Origin: Aradus depressus
Taxonomy: Eukaryota > Arthropoda > Insecta > Hemiptera > Aradidae
Direction: 5' to 3'
Assembly (NCBI GenBank): GCA_963662175.1
Contig: OY759217.1
Span: 16,742,562-16,806,561 of the forward strand
DNA length: 64,000 bases
Below the pieces are notes generated by a model. It was not told the DNA's origin. It saw only the letters and a list, made by a program, of their open reading frames with translations, and ran no database searches. Below are positions 44,229 to 54,998 of the stretch, piece after piece. The position numbers and the translations under genes were made by a program. How positions within the stretch are numbered: the stretch's first letter is position 1; every line of letters begins with the position of its first letter.

Positions 44229-44520
44229 CAGTCCAGACCAGAGCTGTGTGAGGACATTGTCCAGACCAGAGCTGTGCGATGACATTGTCCAGACCAGAGC
44301 TGTGGGAGGACATTGTTCAGACCAGAGCTGTGCGAGGACATTGTCCAGACCAGAGCTGTGCGATGACATTGTCCAGACCAGAGCTGTGCGATGACATTGT
44401 CCAGACCAGAGCTGTGTGAGGACATCGTCCAGACCAGAGCTGTGCGATGACATTGTCCAGACCAGAACTGTGGGAGGACATTGTTCAGACCAGAGCTGTG
44501 CGAGGACATTGTCCAGACCA
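44229..44520. repeat. 28-bp minisatellite, about 10.4 units
   Basis: The unit is GTCCAGACCAGAGCTGTG followed by CGATGACATT or TGAGGACATT, directly adjacent with no spacers. Variant units alternate (GATGACATT / GAGGACATT / GGGAGGACATT), suggesting higher-order amplification. Because 28 is not divisible by 3, all frames stay open and give spurious ORFs. Confidence 0.96.
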
Positions 44521-45464
44521 GGTAAAAAAAAAAAACTTTAATAATAACTCAAATTATCTACAAAAAGAAATTTTAGTCTCTTTTCTTTCTAAAAACTGAC
44601 CATTCTTCAAATTTAAGTAATTTTAGGGCATATAAAACATATAATCAAATTAAAGTACCTTCTTTGTGCATTAATTTCAATTAAAACTCCAATTAATCAC
44701 AATCAATTCACTACAACTTAGTTTTCCACACCTTAAACCTAAACTCTCACTCCATCTCAACTCCAACCTTCCAACCTTCGACTCCTCTACACTAATTAAA
44801 ACAGCTGATGGTCGTGTTTTGTTTTTTTATTCACGGGTTGTTTTAAAACAAATGTATTCATATATTTATTTACTAATTTAGTTACTTCTTTGTTTTTTTT
44901 TTTACTAGAAATAAATATAATTAATTTTTATAATATTAATAATTTGAATGTTTGTATTTTTATACATCACACTAAAAACTTTGCAACAATGGAATTTAGA
45001 TTGTTCGATTTGACCTGTCGCCGTTGTTCTATATTGTTCAAATAATTTTCCATAGGAGCGATGGAACGAACAAAGGGCATTGGAAACAGTTTAACGTGTA
45101 AACTCTTCTAAAGGGGGAGGTGTTGATCAGTGTTGGGGGATGTTGGACTGTTTTTGACCACGGGAAGGAGATGAGGAAAGAGCGGTCGGAGATCAAAGGC
45201 CCCGGTCGGGTGGTGGGGTGTAAAAAACTAAATGCCTGTTTGGTGTGTAATGATAGAGCGGTGGTCGTCTCTAATAAGAGGGGTCCGGGGTCAGTAGTCC
45301 GTCCTCCAAACAGGTCCCCCGCCAACTCCACACCGACCTGCGTTTAGGGCATCTCACCTCCATCTTTCGCTCTTGTCTTCTTGGCCAGACCCACCAGTCA
45401 TAATTAAATTACCCCACTCTTCTTTCAAGGAGGATCCATGAAAAATAAATTATAATATTATCAA
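44521..45464. other. Unassigned
   Basis: AT-rich. The overlapping frames at 45038-45347 are not recognised. Confidence 0.35.
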
Positions 45465-45900
45465 TTCGTATAGCAATAGTTTAAGGAATGATAGCGAATG
45501 ATCGAATTTTCAACGGATTTTCACGTTTCAAGGTCACTTGAATACGTTTCGACCATTTTCACGATGTTGTCTGTGCGTTTTTATCTATGTGATTGGAACT
45601 TTGTGAGGGCCCCAACGCAAAAACGATTGTAGTTATGAATATTGAAATTTGAAATGAAGAAGTCACATGTGCTAACTTAGATCTGATTAGATTTTTGCCG
45701 TTATCGAACGAAAAAATACATTTTACAAAATACCGCTTATATTTATGATCAAATCGAAACTCTTTTCAAGTAAAAGTTGTAGAAAAAATAGAAAAATATA
45801 TTTTTTTAAATACGATTTTTCGCAGGATGCCCGGTTTGCACGATATACGCCGAAAACAGTCCTGAAATGAATTTTTGAAACACATTTTTTTTAGAGGTAT
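45465..45900 (+). repeat. Rep-D copy
   Basis: GATCGAATTTTCAACGGATT, TTTCACGATGTTGTCTGTGC, CACATGTGCTAACTTAGATC, TCGCAGGATGCCCGGTTTGC. Confidence 0.65.
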
Positions 45901-46261
45901 ACATACATATGTGACTGTCAATGGTGGTGAAATAAATTGTTTTTTTTGGCCTTATGTACGGTTAGGGTGACCGTTATTTCTAAAAAGCTCGAGTTGTATT
46001 GCTCTCAACCCGAAATCCGGTTTAGCATATCGAAAAAACAATCCCTGAATTTTTTCAGATTTTTTAAATTGAATTTACCCGTATCTAATAGAGGTTAAAG
46101 TTTAACATGCGTTTTAAATGGGGTTTTGGAGCAGTCGCGGACTTTCGAGCGTAATGTTCAGTATTTAAGTTCTAAAAATTTGATAATTGGTATATTTATG
46201 TTTTTGGGGTCGCGGAACTCGAATCTAGTGTCAGAATTTAATCGTTGACAATTCTAGCTAG
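45901..46261. other. Unassigned
   Basis: No gene or recognised repeat. Confidence 0.4.
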
Positions 46262-46397
46262 ACATCCATGGCCCCGGGAGGGAGTTCTATCTATGAAATA
46301 AAACTTACTCCCGGACGGGATTCGAACACACAAACCATGGCGAGACCGTACGACCAAAGCCCTACGCTCTAGTCCGCACGGCCACCATGGCCCCAAA
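46262..46397 (-). mobile_element. SINE-B, tail missing
   Basis: CATCCATGGCCCCGGGAGGG, the B box complement GGGATTCGAACAC and the head complement GTCCGCACGGCCACCATGG. Confidence 0.88.
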
Positions 46398-46507
46398 TAA
46401 ATTGTTATTTGAGAAGTTATTATTCAAGTTGAAAATTATACAAAATAAACAAAATTTTTCACGAAACTTGTAACTACTGGTGGGCCACGCTCATCTGTGT
46501 ATGATAG

Positions 46508-46700
46508 GAGGTCGGGACCATTGCTTAACGTCCCATCCAAAGGACGGCGTGCTTAAGTTTATTTCACCTTCCAGATAAAATAAACTAAGGATGTCGGCCA
46601 GGTTTCGAACCCGCGAACTTGAGCCTAAGAGGGAAATATTGTAATCGTGCAAAAATCCGAGATCGAGTTTTCAACATCATTTTTTACGGTTTATATTTTT
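46508..46700. repeat. SINE-A piece (-) joined to a Rep-D start (+)
   Basis: GGACCATTGCTTAACGTCCC to TTTCGAACCCGCGAACTTGA, then AAATATTGTAATCGTGCAAA and GAGATCGAGTTTTCAAC. Confidence 0.7.
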
Positions 46701-46809
46701 CATGATTATATTGAATATATTTATGTATATTTTACCTAATCCAAAATTTGTTGCAATAACAGCTGAAGAGAAAACTGAAAAGCACATTTGACAATTTTTT
46801 TCATAAGAA

Positions 46810-46920
46810 CCCAAAAAGTTTATAACACTAGCAGTTATTAGGGTTTTTGAGTCTCTGATCCCCCCTTCTCTTTGGCTGATTTGGCAGAAAATCAATAGTT
46901 ATCGTTGTAATGGGATACAC
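46810..46920 (-). repeat. HPE module piece
   Basis: AGCAGTTATTAGGGTTTTTG, TTTGGCTGATTTGGCAGAAA. Confidence 0.7.
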
Positions 46921-47374
46921 ATAATATATATTCATAGTTACACACAAGGACAGGCTGAATGTGAAAACCATGCTGAGAAAGTAAAACTAGGTGTGCAAAA
47001 TGCATTCTGCAGTTTGCAAAAACTGAGCTGAAATGGGGCATATGAACCGGTTTGTGATCACTGGATGGAACCGTAGGGTTTTCAAGTTTGCGCACTTTTA
47101 CCGGAACTTTTTCTCGGTGTTTAACGTGAACATCTGTTTGACCAAACGACAAAATTTCTAAATCACCAATGATAGTTTTTTTAGGTTTGAAGTCAGTTGA
47201 CATAGGCGTTATGGTGAACGGTTTGAGATGTGGCTGTGGTGCATGATTCCTTTGGATATCTCGGATATTCAGACCATCAACCCAATTTGTAGAGATTTTC
47301 TTCAATTTATCGGCGTTTTCTCTCTCCGTTTTCTTTGACATGCGCTTTGTTGGCTTTCTTTTCGGTACAATCAT
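46892..47374 (-). CDS. Possible coding fragment of 160 residues, function unknown
   Basis: An uninterrupted minus-strand frame with a protein-like, non-repetitive composition. It starts with a basic segment (MIVPKRKPTKRMSKKTEREN) and continues with VDGLNIRDIQRNHAP and KVPVKVRKLENPTVPSSDH. I recognise no family. The last 10 or so codons run into an HPE repeat, so any true coding region ends earlier or is truncated. It lies antisense in an intron of the T-box gene. It could be a nested gene, a retrocopy fragment or chance. Confidence 0.3.
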   Translation of the reverse strand: MIVPKRKPTKRMSKKTERENADKLKKISTNWVDGLNIRDIQRNHAPQPHLKPFTITPMSTDFKPKKTIIGDLEILSFGQTDVHVKHREKVPVKVRKLENPTVPSSDHKPVHMPHFSSVFANCRMHFAHLVLLSQHGFHIQPVLVCNYEYILCVSHYNDNY

Positions 47375-48346
47375 ATCCCTCTACTTCTCACCTTGTATGT
47401 TCTTTATGTATATATTAATACTTTAAATAGATTTCAATTGAGTTCAATGGATTTTTTCTAGCCTTTTTGTAGACAACAGCTGTTTTTGCACAAAATTCTT
47501 TTTACTATGTGTTCTTTATATGTTGAAGAATATTTTTGTCGAAAAAAAGTCGAAGCGTTAGCTTCGCCCGGATTTCTACATTAGAAATAGAAAAATTCTA
47601 TTTTGCGCGAGAATTTTTTCTCTCAATTGATTTCAATGAGGATTTCGTTTTTCGGTGATTATTCCTCCGTGGTATGTTCGATTTCAGATTTTTTTAGTAG
47701 TAAACCATCGTCACCATGTCCACTACCATCGTGGCAAATTTCAATGTGATCGGTATAGGGGTTTAGGAAGAGTACGAGTACAACGAAATACATGAGTCGC
47801 CTAAGAAAGAGCTTCGTAAACTCAGCTAAATAATTTCTCTGGTTGGCCAAAAGGGATTTTTTTATAGTTGACCAAAGGAAGGTTCGATATTTATTGGTAG
47901 ACATATACAGATGGACATAATGTGGCTATCTGTAGGATTGAGTCATGCCATAAGAATTAGCGGACGAGCCCCAGCCCGGGCTTTATCTGTAATGGATGCC
48001 ATAAGCCCATATACCAATTTTCCATGGCATTAGCTTTGACACTTATCTTTATCTCCGAGGGGTTCCCTTCTCGCTCCCCCCTATCGTCTCTAAAATACTG
48101 CTTTCGACTAGACAGACTCTAAATTGAGGAATAATTTAATCTTGTATTCTCTTTCAAACTGGATTGTTAACATTCTTTCAATTTTCTTCACCCCTTCTGT
48201 ACTTTATTAACATTCTGTCATTCTTCAGCGATAGTTATCCTCCACTGGCAAATTTCAATTCCTGAAGATAATGGGAAGCGTCGTGTAATCTGGATTAAAG
48301 ACTAGGAGAAGATGAAATAAAATATAAAAATAATTTATTTAGAACT
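47375..48346. other. Unassigned
   Basis: The minus-strand frame 47659-47904 is not recognised. No repeat match was seen within the window. Confidence 0.35.
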
Positions 48347-48536
48347 TTTTTTTTTGTTGCCTAATGTTCGATGCATACTAGCAACGTCACTGTGTTATCT
48401 AATGCATCCATGGCCCCGGGAGGGAGTTCTATCTACGAAATAAAACTCACTCCCGGATGGGATTCGAATCCGCAAACCATGGTGAGACCATGCGACCAAA
48501 GCCCTACGCTCTAGCCCGCACGGCCACCATGGTCCT
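48347..48536 (-). mobile_element. SINE-B
   Basis: A T-run (poly-A complement) at 48347-48356, then GGCCCCGGGAGGGAGTTCTA, GGGATTCGAATCC and GCCCGCACGGCCACCATGG. Confidence 0.9.
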
Positions 48537-48954
48537 CAAACTTTTGTTGACTTTTTACTTTCCCTGCTATACGAATCGATCAAAAATTGATGTTGAGTTT
48601 TAATCGAAATTTCATATTCTCTTAACCTCTGATCCCAAAAGTCGTTCAATCATCGATAACTTCCCCAGAACAGATTAATCGATTAAGTTTTCGATCTCCC
48701 TGATCCTCTTTGTGTCGATACATTGAGGTTTTCTTTCCCAGCTATACGAAGTATAGAGAAAGTTATGTAATCGGTTCAAAAACTCCCCGTTCGACACGAA
48801 ATGTCATATGTGTATCCAGAATCCTGTAAGGTTGACACACCTTTTGAAGTTCAGTCATATCGACCAAAGGGAAGGGAGATTGGGGAGTAGGCATAACACA
48901 AAAACTCTAATAACTGCCAATTTAATGATTGTATTGACATGAACTTTTATATTT

Positions 48955-49148
48955 GGGGCCATGTTGGCCGTGCGGACTAGAGTGTAGGGCCTTTGGTCGC
49001 ATGGTCTTACCATGGTTTGCGGGTTCGAATCCCGTCCGGGAGTGAGTTTTATTTCGTAGATAGAACTCCCTCCCGGAGCCATGGATGTTGTAAATAACTT
49101 GATAACACAGACAGGGGCAAAGCTAATAAGAAACATAAGGCAAAAAAA
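48955..49148 (+). mobile_element. SINE-B inserted in an HPE, with target-site duplication
   Basis: ACTTTTATATTT (48943-48954) and ACTTATATATTT (49149-49160) flank it, matching at 11 of 12. The HPE reads on across the site as TATATTTAAATTCAAAAGCC. Confidence 0.9.
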
Positions 49149-49243
49149 ACTTATATATTTAAATTCAAAAGCCTTATGGGGCGAAATCGAAGGGAATGGG
49201 CCCGGAGAAGAGGGCCTCGTCTTAATAACTGCTCATACCCTAA

Positions 49244-49956
49244 AGGCCGCTCCACACTCGCGGCGAGACTACCCGAGAGTCGGCGAACACGAGAGTGTGG
49301 AGGGCGTTCTCGCCTATCCTCGGGCATTCTCGCCTCGCCTCTCATGTTTTCCCCTCTGTGTCGGTATTTCCGACCCGAGTCAAAGGGCTCTCGTGGTGTC
49401 ACACTCGTGGTGTGACACTCTCGCCATCAGTTGCATGGTTGTTCCCCTAGCGGTCTGGTGTGTCTTGATACTGTATTGTTTGCATACTGTTTTATGAACC
49501 TAGTTTTTTTTATTAAAGTTAAATTTTGTATTTTTAAATATGACCAACTGGAGCAACGAACAAGAGTTGGAATTTTTAGAGATTTACCAAAACGAGCCTC
49601 GCTGTGGCGTCCTTTTTACTATTACTACTCACTTTTATCTTATTCTTCAAAATTATATTTAAGGCCTCGCATACTTCGGGGATAAAGTTAAAATTAAAAG
49701 AAATGTAAGTTAAATTAAAAATGCTGATAAATATGAAATAAAAATTTCATTTTAAATTAAATTTTAATACAAATTAAAAATAAACACTTTAAAAAAATAA
49801 AAAAATTAAATTTAACAATAAAACTTCAAATAAATTTCAAAAACAGCAGAAAAAAGTTAAAATTAAACAAAAAAAATTGTAGAGAATGTGGAGTATACCT
49901 CTCGTTCTTGTGTATATTCGCCGAACATCTTCGGCGCGAACGGCGTGGAGCGGCCT
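49244..49956 (+). mobile_element. PIF/Harbinger-like element with a MADF-domain remnant
   Basis: The ends AGGCCGCTCCAC and GTGGAGCGGCCT are perfect 12-bp inverted repeats. Flanking triplets are TAA (49241-49243) and CAA (49957-49959), close to the TWA duplication of PIF/Harbinger. The start codon at 49540 opens MTNWSNEQELEFLEIYQNEP, a typical MADF-domain beginning. The frame ends within about 41 codons. MADF/Myb-like proteins are the known second ORF of Harbinger elements. No transposase. 713 bp, non-autonomous. Confidence 0.75.
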
Positions 49957-50235
49957 CAATAACTGCCGATGTGATGAATGTTCAACACGAAATTTAGTAT
50001 GAGGATTGAGAAGCCACTATGTAAGTCATATATTGAGTTTTAGCGCAAACATCGATTGGTTTTGGAGGGAGAGTGAAAAAGTATTCATTCAAGCTGGGGA
50101 AGAATATAGCTGGTGATTCACCTACGACTTTTTTTTTATCATTTTTATAATCAGGGGGTTGGAAAACAAGAAATTTCGGTGAAAAATACACATCAAATTT
50201 GTGAACGAATACATAACATCCCCTATTTCTTGTAG

Positions 50236-50450
50236 CTGGGGAAGTAAAAATTGTATTGTGGGTGCATTTCGGGGCGGTACCCAAAAAGTTCTGATGGGGT
50301 AGCAAATTAATCATTCAGGCTACCCTAACGATCAACCTACCCTTAACTTCCCTCAACCCACTAATTACAGCTCCCTCCCGAAAGATAATTAACACGGGGA
50401 TGATTAACTCACAAACGCATCCTAAAATCTATAAGGGAGGAAAAAAAAAA
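50236..50450. other. Unassigned
   Basis: No gene or recognised repeat. Confidence 0.4.
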
Positions 50451-50780
50451 TCTCAATTCAAAAACTAATAAGGAGGGTGTTCAGTAAATTCATATTGTCT
50501 GGGAAAATTTCACGCGCTAGGGATTATTCCTATCTGAAGGGGGCTCAACTTAATAAAACAATAACTGCCGAAGTAATGAATGCATCGCCACAAAATTTAA
50601 TACAAGAATTCAGTTGCCCATGTAAATCAACTATACATTTTTTGCACAAACGGTTGATTGGTTTGGTGGGAGACGAAAACTTCATTAATTCGTGGGGTAA
50701 AAGCACATTGCCGGTGATTCTATCTGCAAAACTCACCGGTTACATAACTTCCCCTATACAGCTGGGGAAGTATAATGTTT
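50451..50780. repeat. HPE pieces
   Basis: 50540-50725 plus strand (CAATAACTGCCGAAGTAATG, TTGCCGGTGATTCTATCTGC), then TACATAACTTCCCCTATACA with GCTGGGGAAGTATAA, an HPE end in the other orientation. Confidence 0.7.
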
Positions 50781-51310
50781 ACTATTTTTGTTAGTGTTCC
50801 TTATGTCAGAGACAGTAAACGAAACCCTTATAACGAGTGTCTGGCTCCTCTTCTTCGTAAGATCTTGAAAATTCTTCCAGTATTACTTATTCGACCGTTC
50901 TAGTAGCTAAGACACGCTTGCACTGTCACCTCACAGTAATAGAGCCGATCGGAAATCGATAAAATTATTACATAATAAACAGGGAACTAAAAAGACTTAT
51001 TAGAACGATATTCTGATGGTGTAAGAAATAAGGCGAGTTAGGTGAGAAGGTAGAGTTGAGCCGGGGGTGATTAGGGCTTAGTTAGGGCAGGAAGCCAATC
51101 CGACAGAAGGGAGGTTAACCCTGAGTTAAGCCCCGACTAAGGACCGGCGGCAAATTGAAGGATAAGCAAAGCCCGACCTGGGATTCCTGTCCAATTAGCA
51201 ACACACCCCATCCCAACAATACACAACTTATTATTAGACCATCCTAAACAGGTTAAATACCCTCATGATCAGGCGGCGTCTTCTAAATGAGGTGACCTAC
51301 AGGATGTGTT
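50781..51310. other. Unassigned
   Basis: No gene or recognised repeat. Confidence 0.4.
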
Positions 51311-51880
51311 CCTAACTCCTTCGGTATCCTCAGATGAGATGTTCTAAAGGGTAGAGTGGACATGTTCGTAATATGGCTAAAAGAGCTACTCCATCATCGT
51401 GTAAACAATTTGAATAGTAGATAGACTGATTCAAGTTCCGAACTCCTTCGATATCTTCAGATGAGATGTTTTAACGGGTAGAGTGGACATGCTCGTAATG
51501 TGGCTAACGGAGCTACTCTATCGTGTAAACAATTTGAATAGTAGATCGACTGATTCATGTTCCCAACTCCTTCGGTATCTTCAGATGAGATGTTTTAACG
51601 GGTAGAGTGGACATGCTCGTTACATGGCTGACAGAGCTACTCTATCATCGTGTAAACAATTTGAATAGTAGATAGACTGATTCATGTTCCCAACTCCTTC
51701 GCTATCTTCAGATGAGATGTTTTAACGGGTAGAGTAGACATGCTCGTTACATGGCTGACAGAGCTACTCTATCAGTTTGTAAACAATTTGAATAGTAGAT
51801 AGACTGATTCATGCTCGTCACATGGCTAAAAGAGCTACTCTATCATCGTGTAAACAATTTGAAAAGTAGATAGACTGTTA
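51311..51880. repeat. Tandem array, about 4.5 x 124-127 bp
   Basis: The motif CNAACTCCTTCG starts at 51311, 51438, 51562 and 51689, with a fifth unit that begins later (51809). Each unit contains TCTTCAGATGAGATGTT, GGGTAGAGTGGACATG and CGTGTAAACAATTTGAATAG. Confidence 0.94.
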
Positions 51881-52564
51881 TTCTCTATGTTGAAACTTCT
51901 AGTCAAGACAGAATATTTATGCAATTTTACATCTTCAAATTTGTATTTTGCTCTTCTTCTAAAGCTACATTCACTTCTTTCAGCTACAAATATGAAAATG
52001 TTTTAAATCACATTATCAGAATACAATCATGCCTGGACTTATTTGGGAGCCAGACGTCAGCCTGACATCCGTACTACGTACCTCACTTGAATATATTCCT
52101 AACCGTGATAGGTTGTTCTGCCATGAAATAAATTACATAACAGATATTTCAAGAGTCGCTTAGAAATCTTCTGTCTTCTGATCTTCCAGCGTAGAAAATG
52201 CTCGTACAATGATAGCGAGTAATATGGATTAATAATGCAAGATATTATTGAATGAATGTTGCTCTACGATATGTATTTGAGGTGTGTCCGAACTATTCGA
52301 AACTCCACTAGCACTATAATTATCCTAAAAGTGTAAAATCGACATTAGGAAACAATGGGAGAACTAGATATCATCAATTCACTCCGAGAAGACAATATTT
52401 TCATCTTCGTTTATTCGTTTAATGTTTGAATAGTGTTTGAATATATATTTTTTTTTTTTTTTTTTTTTTTTATGTATCTGTCTTATCCCCTAATCTGAGT
52501 CATTTCGATAGCTAGAAATTTATTTTTTCATTTATTTATATATTTATCCCAACATATATTCGTC
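51881..52564. other. Unassigned, T-run at about 52448-52471
   Basis: No gene recognised. Confidence 0.4.
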
Positions 52565-52735
52565 ATTGGCAAGTGGGATGAATTGAGGAGTGTCGAGTGC
52601 ATGGCTATACTCCTGGTGGATTTGTGGATAATTGTTCAATAAGTGGATTGGCGTGATGATGGAGTTTTTCGTGAACATTTTTATAGCGTGTCCTGATGAT
52701 TGTGTGCAAATTGGATGTTAAGGGGAAATTTAATA
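52565..52735 (-). pseudogene. Jockey-clade LINE 3' end, short piece
   Basis: GGATTGGCGTGATGATGGAG, TTGTGCAAATTGGATGTT-like sequence and the 3' end GTCGAGTGCATGGCTATACT match the termini of the copies at 16700-16860 and 42700-42930. Confidence 0.75.
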
Positions 52736-52886
52736 AGATTTTTTTTTTTTTTTTTTCTTTGAACCAATTTTCCAATAGGACAAACCGTTTTTCGTAAATT
52801 AAACAAACGTCTGAAAAACTGAGTTTCGATATGTCATTCATTATAAGACGGAAGCGGGAGTCCTAAATTTGCATTAATTTTACTTT

Positions 52887-53063
52887 ATTGGCGCCGGTAA
52901 CTCAGTAGCTTTCTACTTGTGCTTGCTTAATGAACTCAAGATAGCGGGTTCTAAACCCGGTTGAGGTCCTTAGTTTATTTTATCTGAGAGGTAAACTTAA
53001 AAGGATCCCGTCCTTGAGATGGGACATTAAGCGATGTCAGGTACTCGTTAAAGATCCCTACTG
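52887..53063 (+). mobile_element. SINE-A, 3' truncated
   Basis: TTGGCGCCGGTAACTCAGTA, B box CGGGTTCTAAACCC, body to TACTCGTTAAAGATCCC. Confidence 0.85.
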
Positions 53064-53985
53064 AGACCAGATGATATTTGAATGTTGGGATCCTGCGGAA
53101 GCGAACAAGATACAACCCTGGTATGGTTTTGGAAGGTTCGTGACAACAATCAGCGCCTTGTTCGCTGCCTGGTGGATTGACTCCACTAATAGCTAACGCC
53201 TTTTACTCGGCCCATTGTGTCGGCCAAGTCTCCGCAGTTCCTGTTATCCTTCCATCCTCGCCAAATTATTTCCCCTCGACACTCTCCTCTGACGATTTCA
53301 TTGTATTCTTTTCCAAGATAGACATCTGTGCGTGATTCAAGTCTTTTAGATTATCTCCTCCTCTTGGCATTTTAACATTCCTCAGTTTTTTTTTCCTGTC
53401 TGTATATTAATTACAACATTTTTAACACTTGTTGGATTCACATCATTAGCATTTCTATTATAGACTAAAAACAATTCTTGGAATTAAGAAAAAAATTAGG
53501 TATCTTTCTAAAAGAAAGAATAGAAAATTCCAACTCAGGTTTCATCTATTTCAAGTTGATCTAAACAGTCAAGAAACCTGCTTTTTGAGTAAAAATTTAG
53601 GAATTTTATGTCATCGGTTGTGTCAAAGGTGTGGGGCAATTGTTGGTGACCGGTGGCTTCTTTCCTTATTCCAGTAGTATGTTCTTTAATGCTGTCCTTA
53701 AATCGTAAGAAAACGAAGCAAAATCGAACTAAGAATAATACAAAATAAAATCCACTTAGTATCGATTAATCGATAGTTTTGCTGAGAACTATCAATACTA
53801 CCGATTTGTTCGACTATCGATAGTTTGACACTACTAGGTACGCTATACTCCACTATAACTCTTGATTTCAGTTTTATCCCTACTTCCGTCTAAGCACTGC
53901 TCATGGGATTGACAGTTTTAAAATCTTTTTCTAATGATTTCTGTGCTTAGATTTGTAGTAATTTCGCGAGATGGAGGGAAGAGTT
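53064..53985. other. Unassigned
   Basis: No gene or recognised repeat. A short self-complementary ATCGAT-rich region lies at 53760-53830. Confidence 0.4.
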
Positions 53986-53987
53986 AG

Positions 53988-54281
53988 TTATTATGACTCA
54001 TACCCGGGTTTTAACTATGAGGTCATATCGCCTACTACCAGAGCGCTCCTTCGTCACTCTGGTGGACATGAGCCTGACTCTTCTGTGGGAGTCCTACATT
54101 TTGCCTACCCTAAATTTTTATTCGCCTAGGGCCCATCGCTAAACGTCCCATCCGAAGGACGGCGTGCTTTAGTTTATTTTACCTCTCAGATAAAATAAAC
54201 TAAGGGCCTCGGTCGGATTTCGAACCCACGATCTTGAGCTCAGAAGGCAAGCACGCATACCACTGAGCTACCTGCGCCCTC
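53988..54281 (-). mobile_element. SINE-A with probable target-site duplication, AACTA-tail subtype
   Basis: TGGAGGGAAGA lies left of the tail and TGGAGGAAGA right of the head. A central deletion removes part of the body (GCCTAGGGCCCATCGC). Confidence 0.9.
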
Positions 54282-54324
54282 GTGGAGGAAGATAACGATA
54301 GTTGATAATATTTGTTTTTATTTA

Positions 54325-54890
54325 CTTCCCCAGGCATACGAAGTATAGTCAAAGGTCCGAAACTCTATGTTGAATTTTGGAATATCATGTTTTCCGAACG
54401 TTCATGTGTGTTTGTGAACATGATATACCCCGATAGAATGAATGTATCGACACGAAATTTCATATGTGTAGAACTCTAACACTCTATAAGAACGACACCT
54501 ATTGATTTAAGTCAAATCGGCCAAAGGGAACTCTAATAACTACGTATTGATATGAAATTTTATAAATAAGTAATACAGATGTATCAGTCCAACATAGTTT
54601 ATTCTTTACCATAACTAGCTTCGTCAAACTGACATCTTCAGGTGGTGAATCCGAAATTTTATATGTAAATTCAACACTCCATAAGGAAAGCATCAATTAA
54701 TTTTCCACCAAATCCGCCGAAGAGAAGGAGGTCTCGAGAGGAGTGGGGCTCGATTCAAAAACCCTAATATATAACCGAATCTATCGACACAAAATTTAGT
54801 ATGAGGATTCAGAAGTCCCTATGTGTGTCAACTATTGATAATTATCCCAAACATAATTCGCGCTGGGGAAGTACATTGCCGGTGATCCAT
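54325..54890 (+). repeat. HPE copy with a hammerhead-bearing arm inserted
   Basis: TTTACTTCCCCAGGCATACG start, modules (GTATCGACACGAAATTTCAT; TTGATATGAAATTTTATAAA), insertion at about 54566-54650, then AATTTTATATGTAAATTCAA and the end GCGCTGGGGAAGTACATTGC, CGGTGATCC. Confidence 0.8.
54601..54640 (-). ncRNA. Hammerhead ribozyme-like motif, covariant copy
   Basis: On the minus strand: CACCAC, CUGAAGA, U, GUCA-GUU-UGAC, GAAG, CUAGU, U, AUGG. Relative to 28915 the second stem II pair changes from G-C to U-A, a compensatory change that keeps the stem. GAAG replaces GAAA, which would break the A-U closing pair. Confidence 0.5.
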
Positions 54891-54998
54891 CTTTTTCTTT
54901 ACGTAAAGTTCCTTCGCGATTTGTATCTTTCTGTTATGTTTGTTAGGAGTAGAAGATGTTATCATGTTACTGATATTCTGTTGTCTTACTTGTTGCAG
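54891..54998. other. End of the 22.4-kb intron
   Basis: Pyrimidine-rich acceptor TTGTCTTACTTGTTGCAG at 54981-54998. Confidence 0.9.

Larger units (their letters stand above)
48560..50235 (+). repeat. HPE pieces carrying nested SINE-B and Harbinger-like insertions
   Basis: HPE starts again at about 48738 (CCCAGCTATACGAAGTATAG), is interrupted at 48955-49148 (SINE-B) and 49244-49956 (Harbinger-like), and resumes at 49957 (AATAACTGCCGATGTGATGA) to the end hairpin at about 50113 (GCTGGTGATTCACC). A minus-strand HPE end follows at 50155-50250. Confidence 0.75.

Noticed and set aside
44193..44509. Minus-strand frames with repeated SSHSSGLD peptides
   Set aside because: Product of the 28-bp array, which is open in all frames.
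44229..44520. CRISPR-like array of 28-bp repeats
   Set aside because: Units are directly adjacent with no unique spacers, in an animal intron. It is a minisatellite.
49151..49497. Arginine-rich frames on both strands
   Set aside because: They fall in the GC-rich terminal part of the Harbinger-like element and have no recognisable domain.
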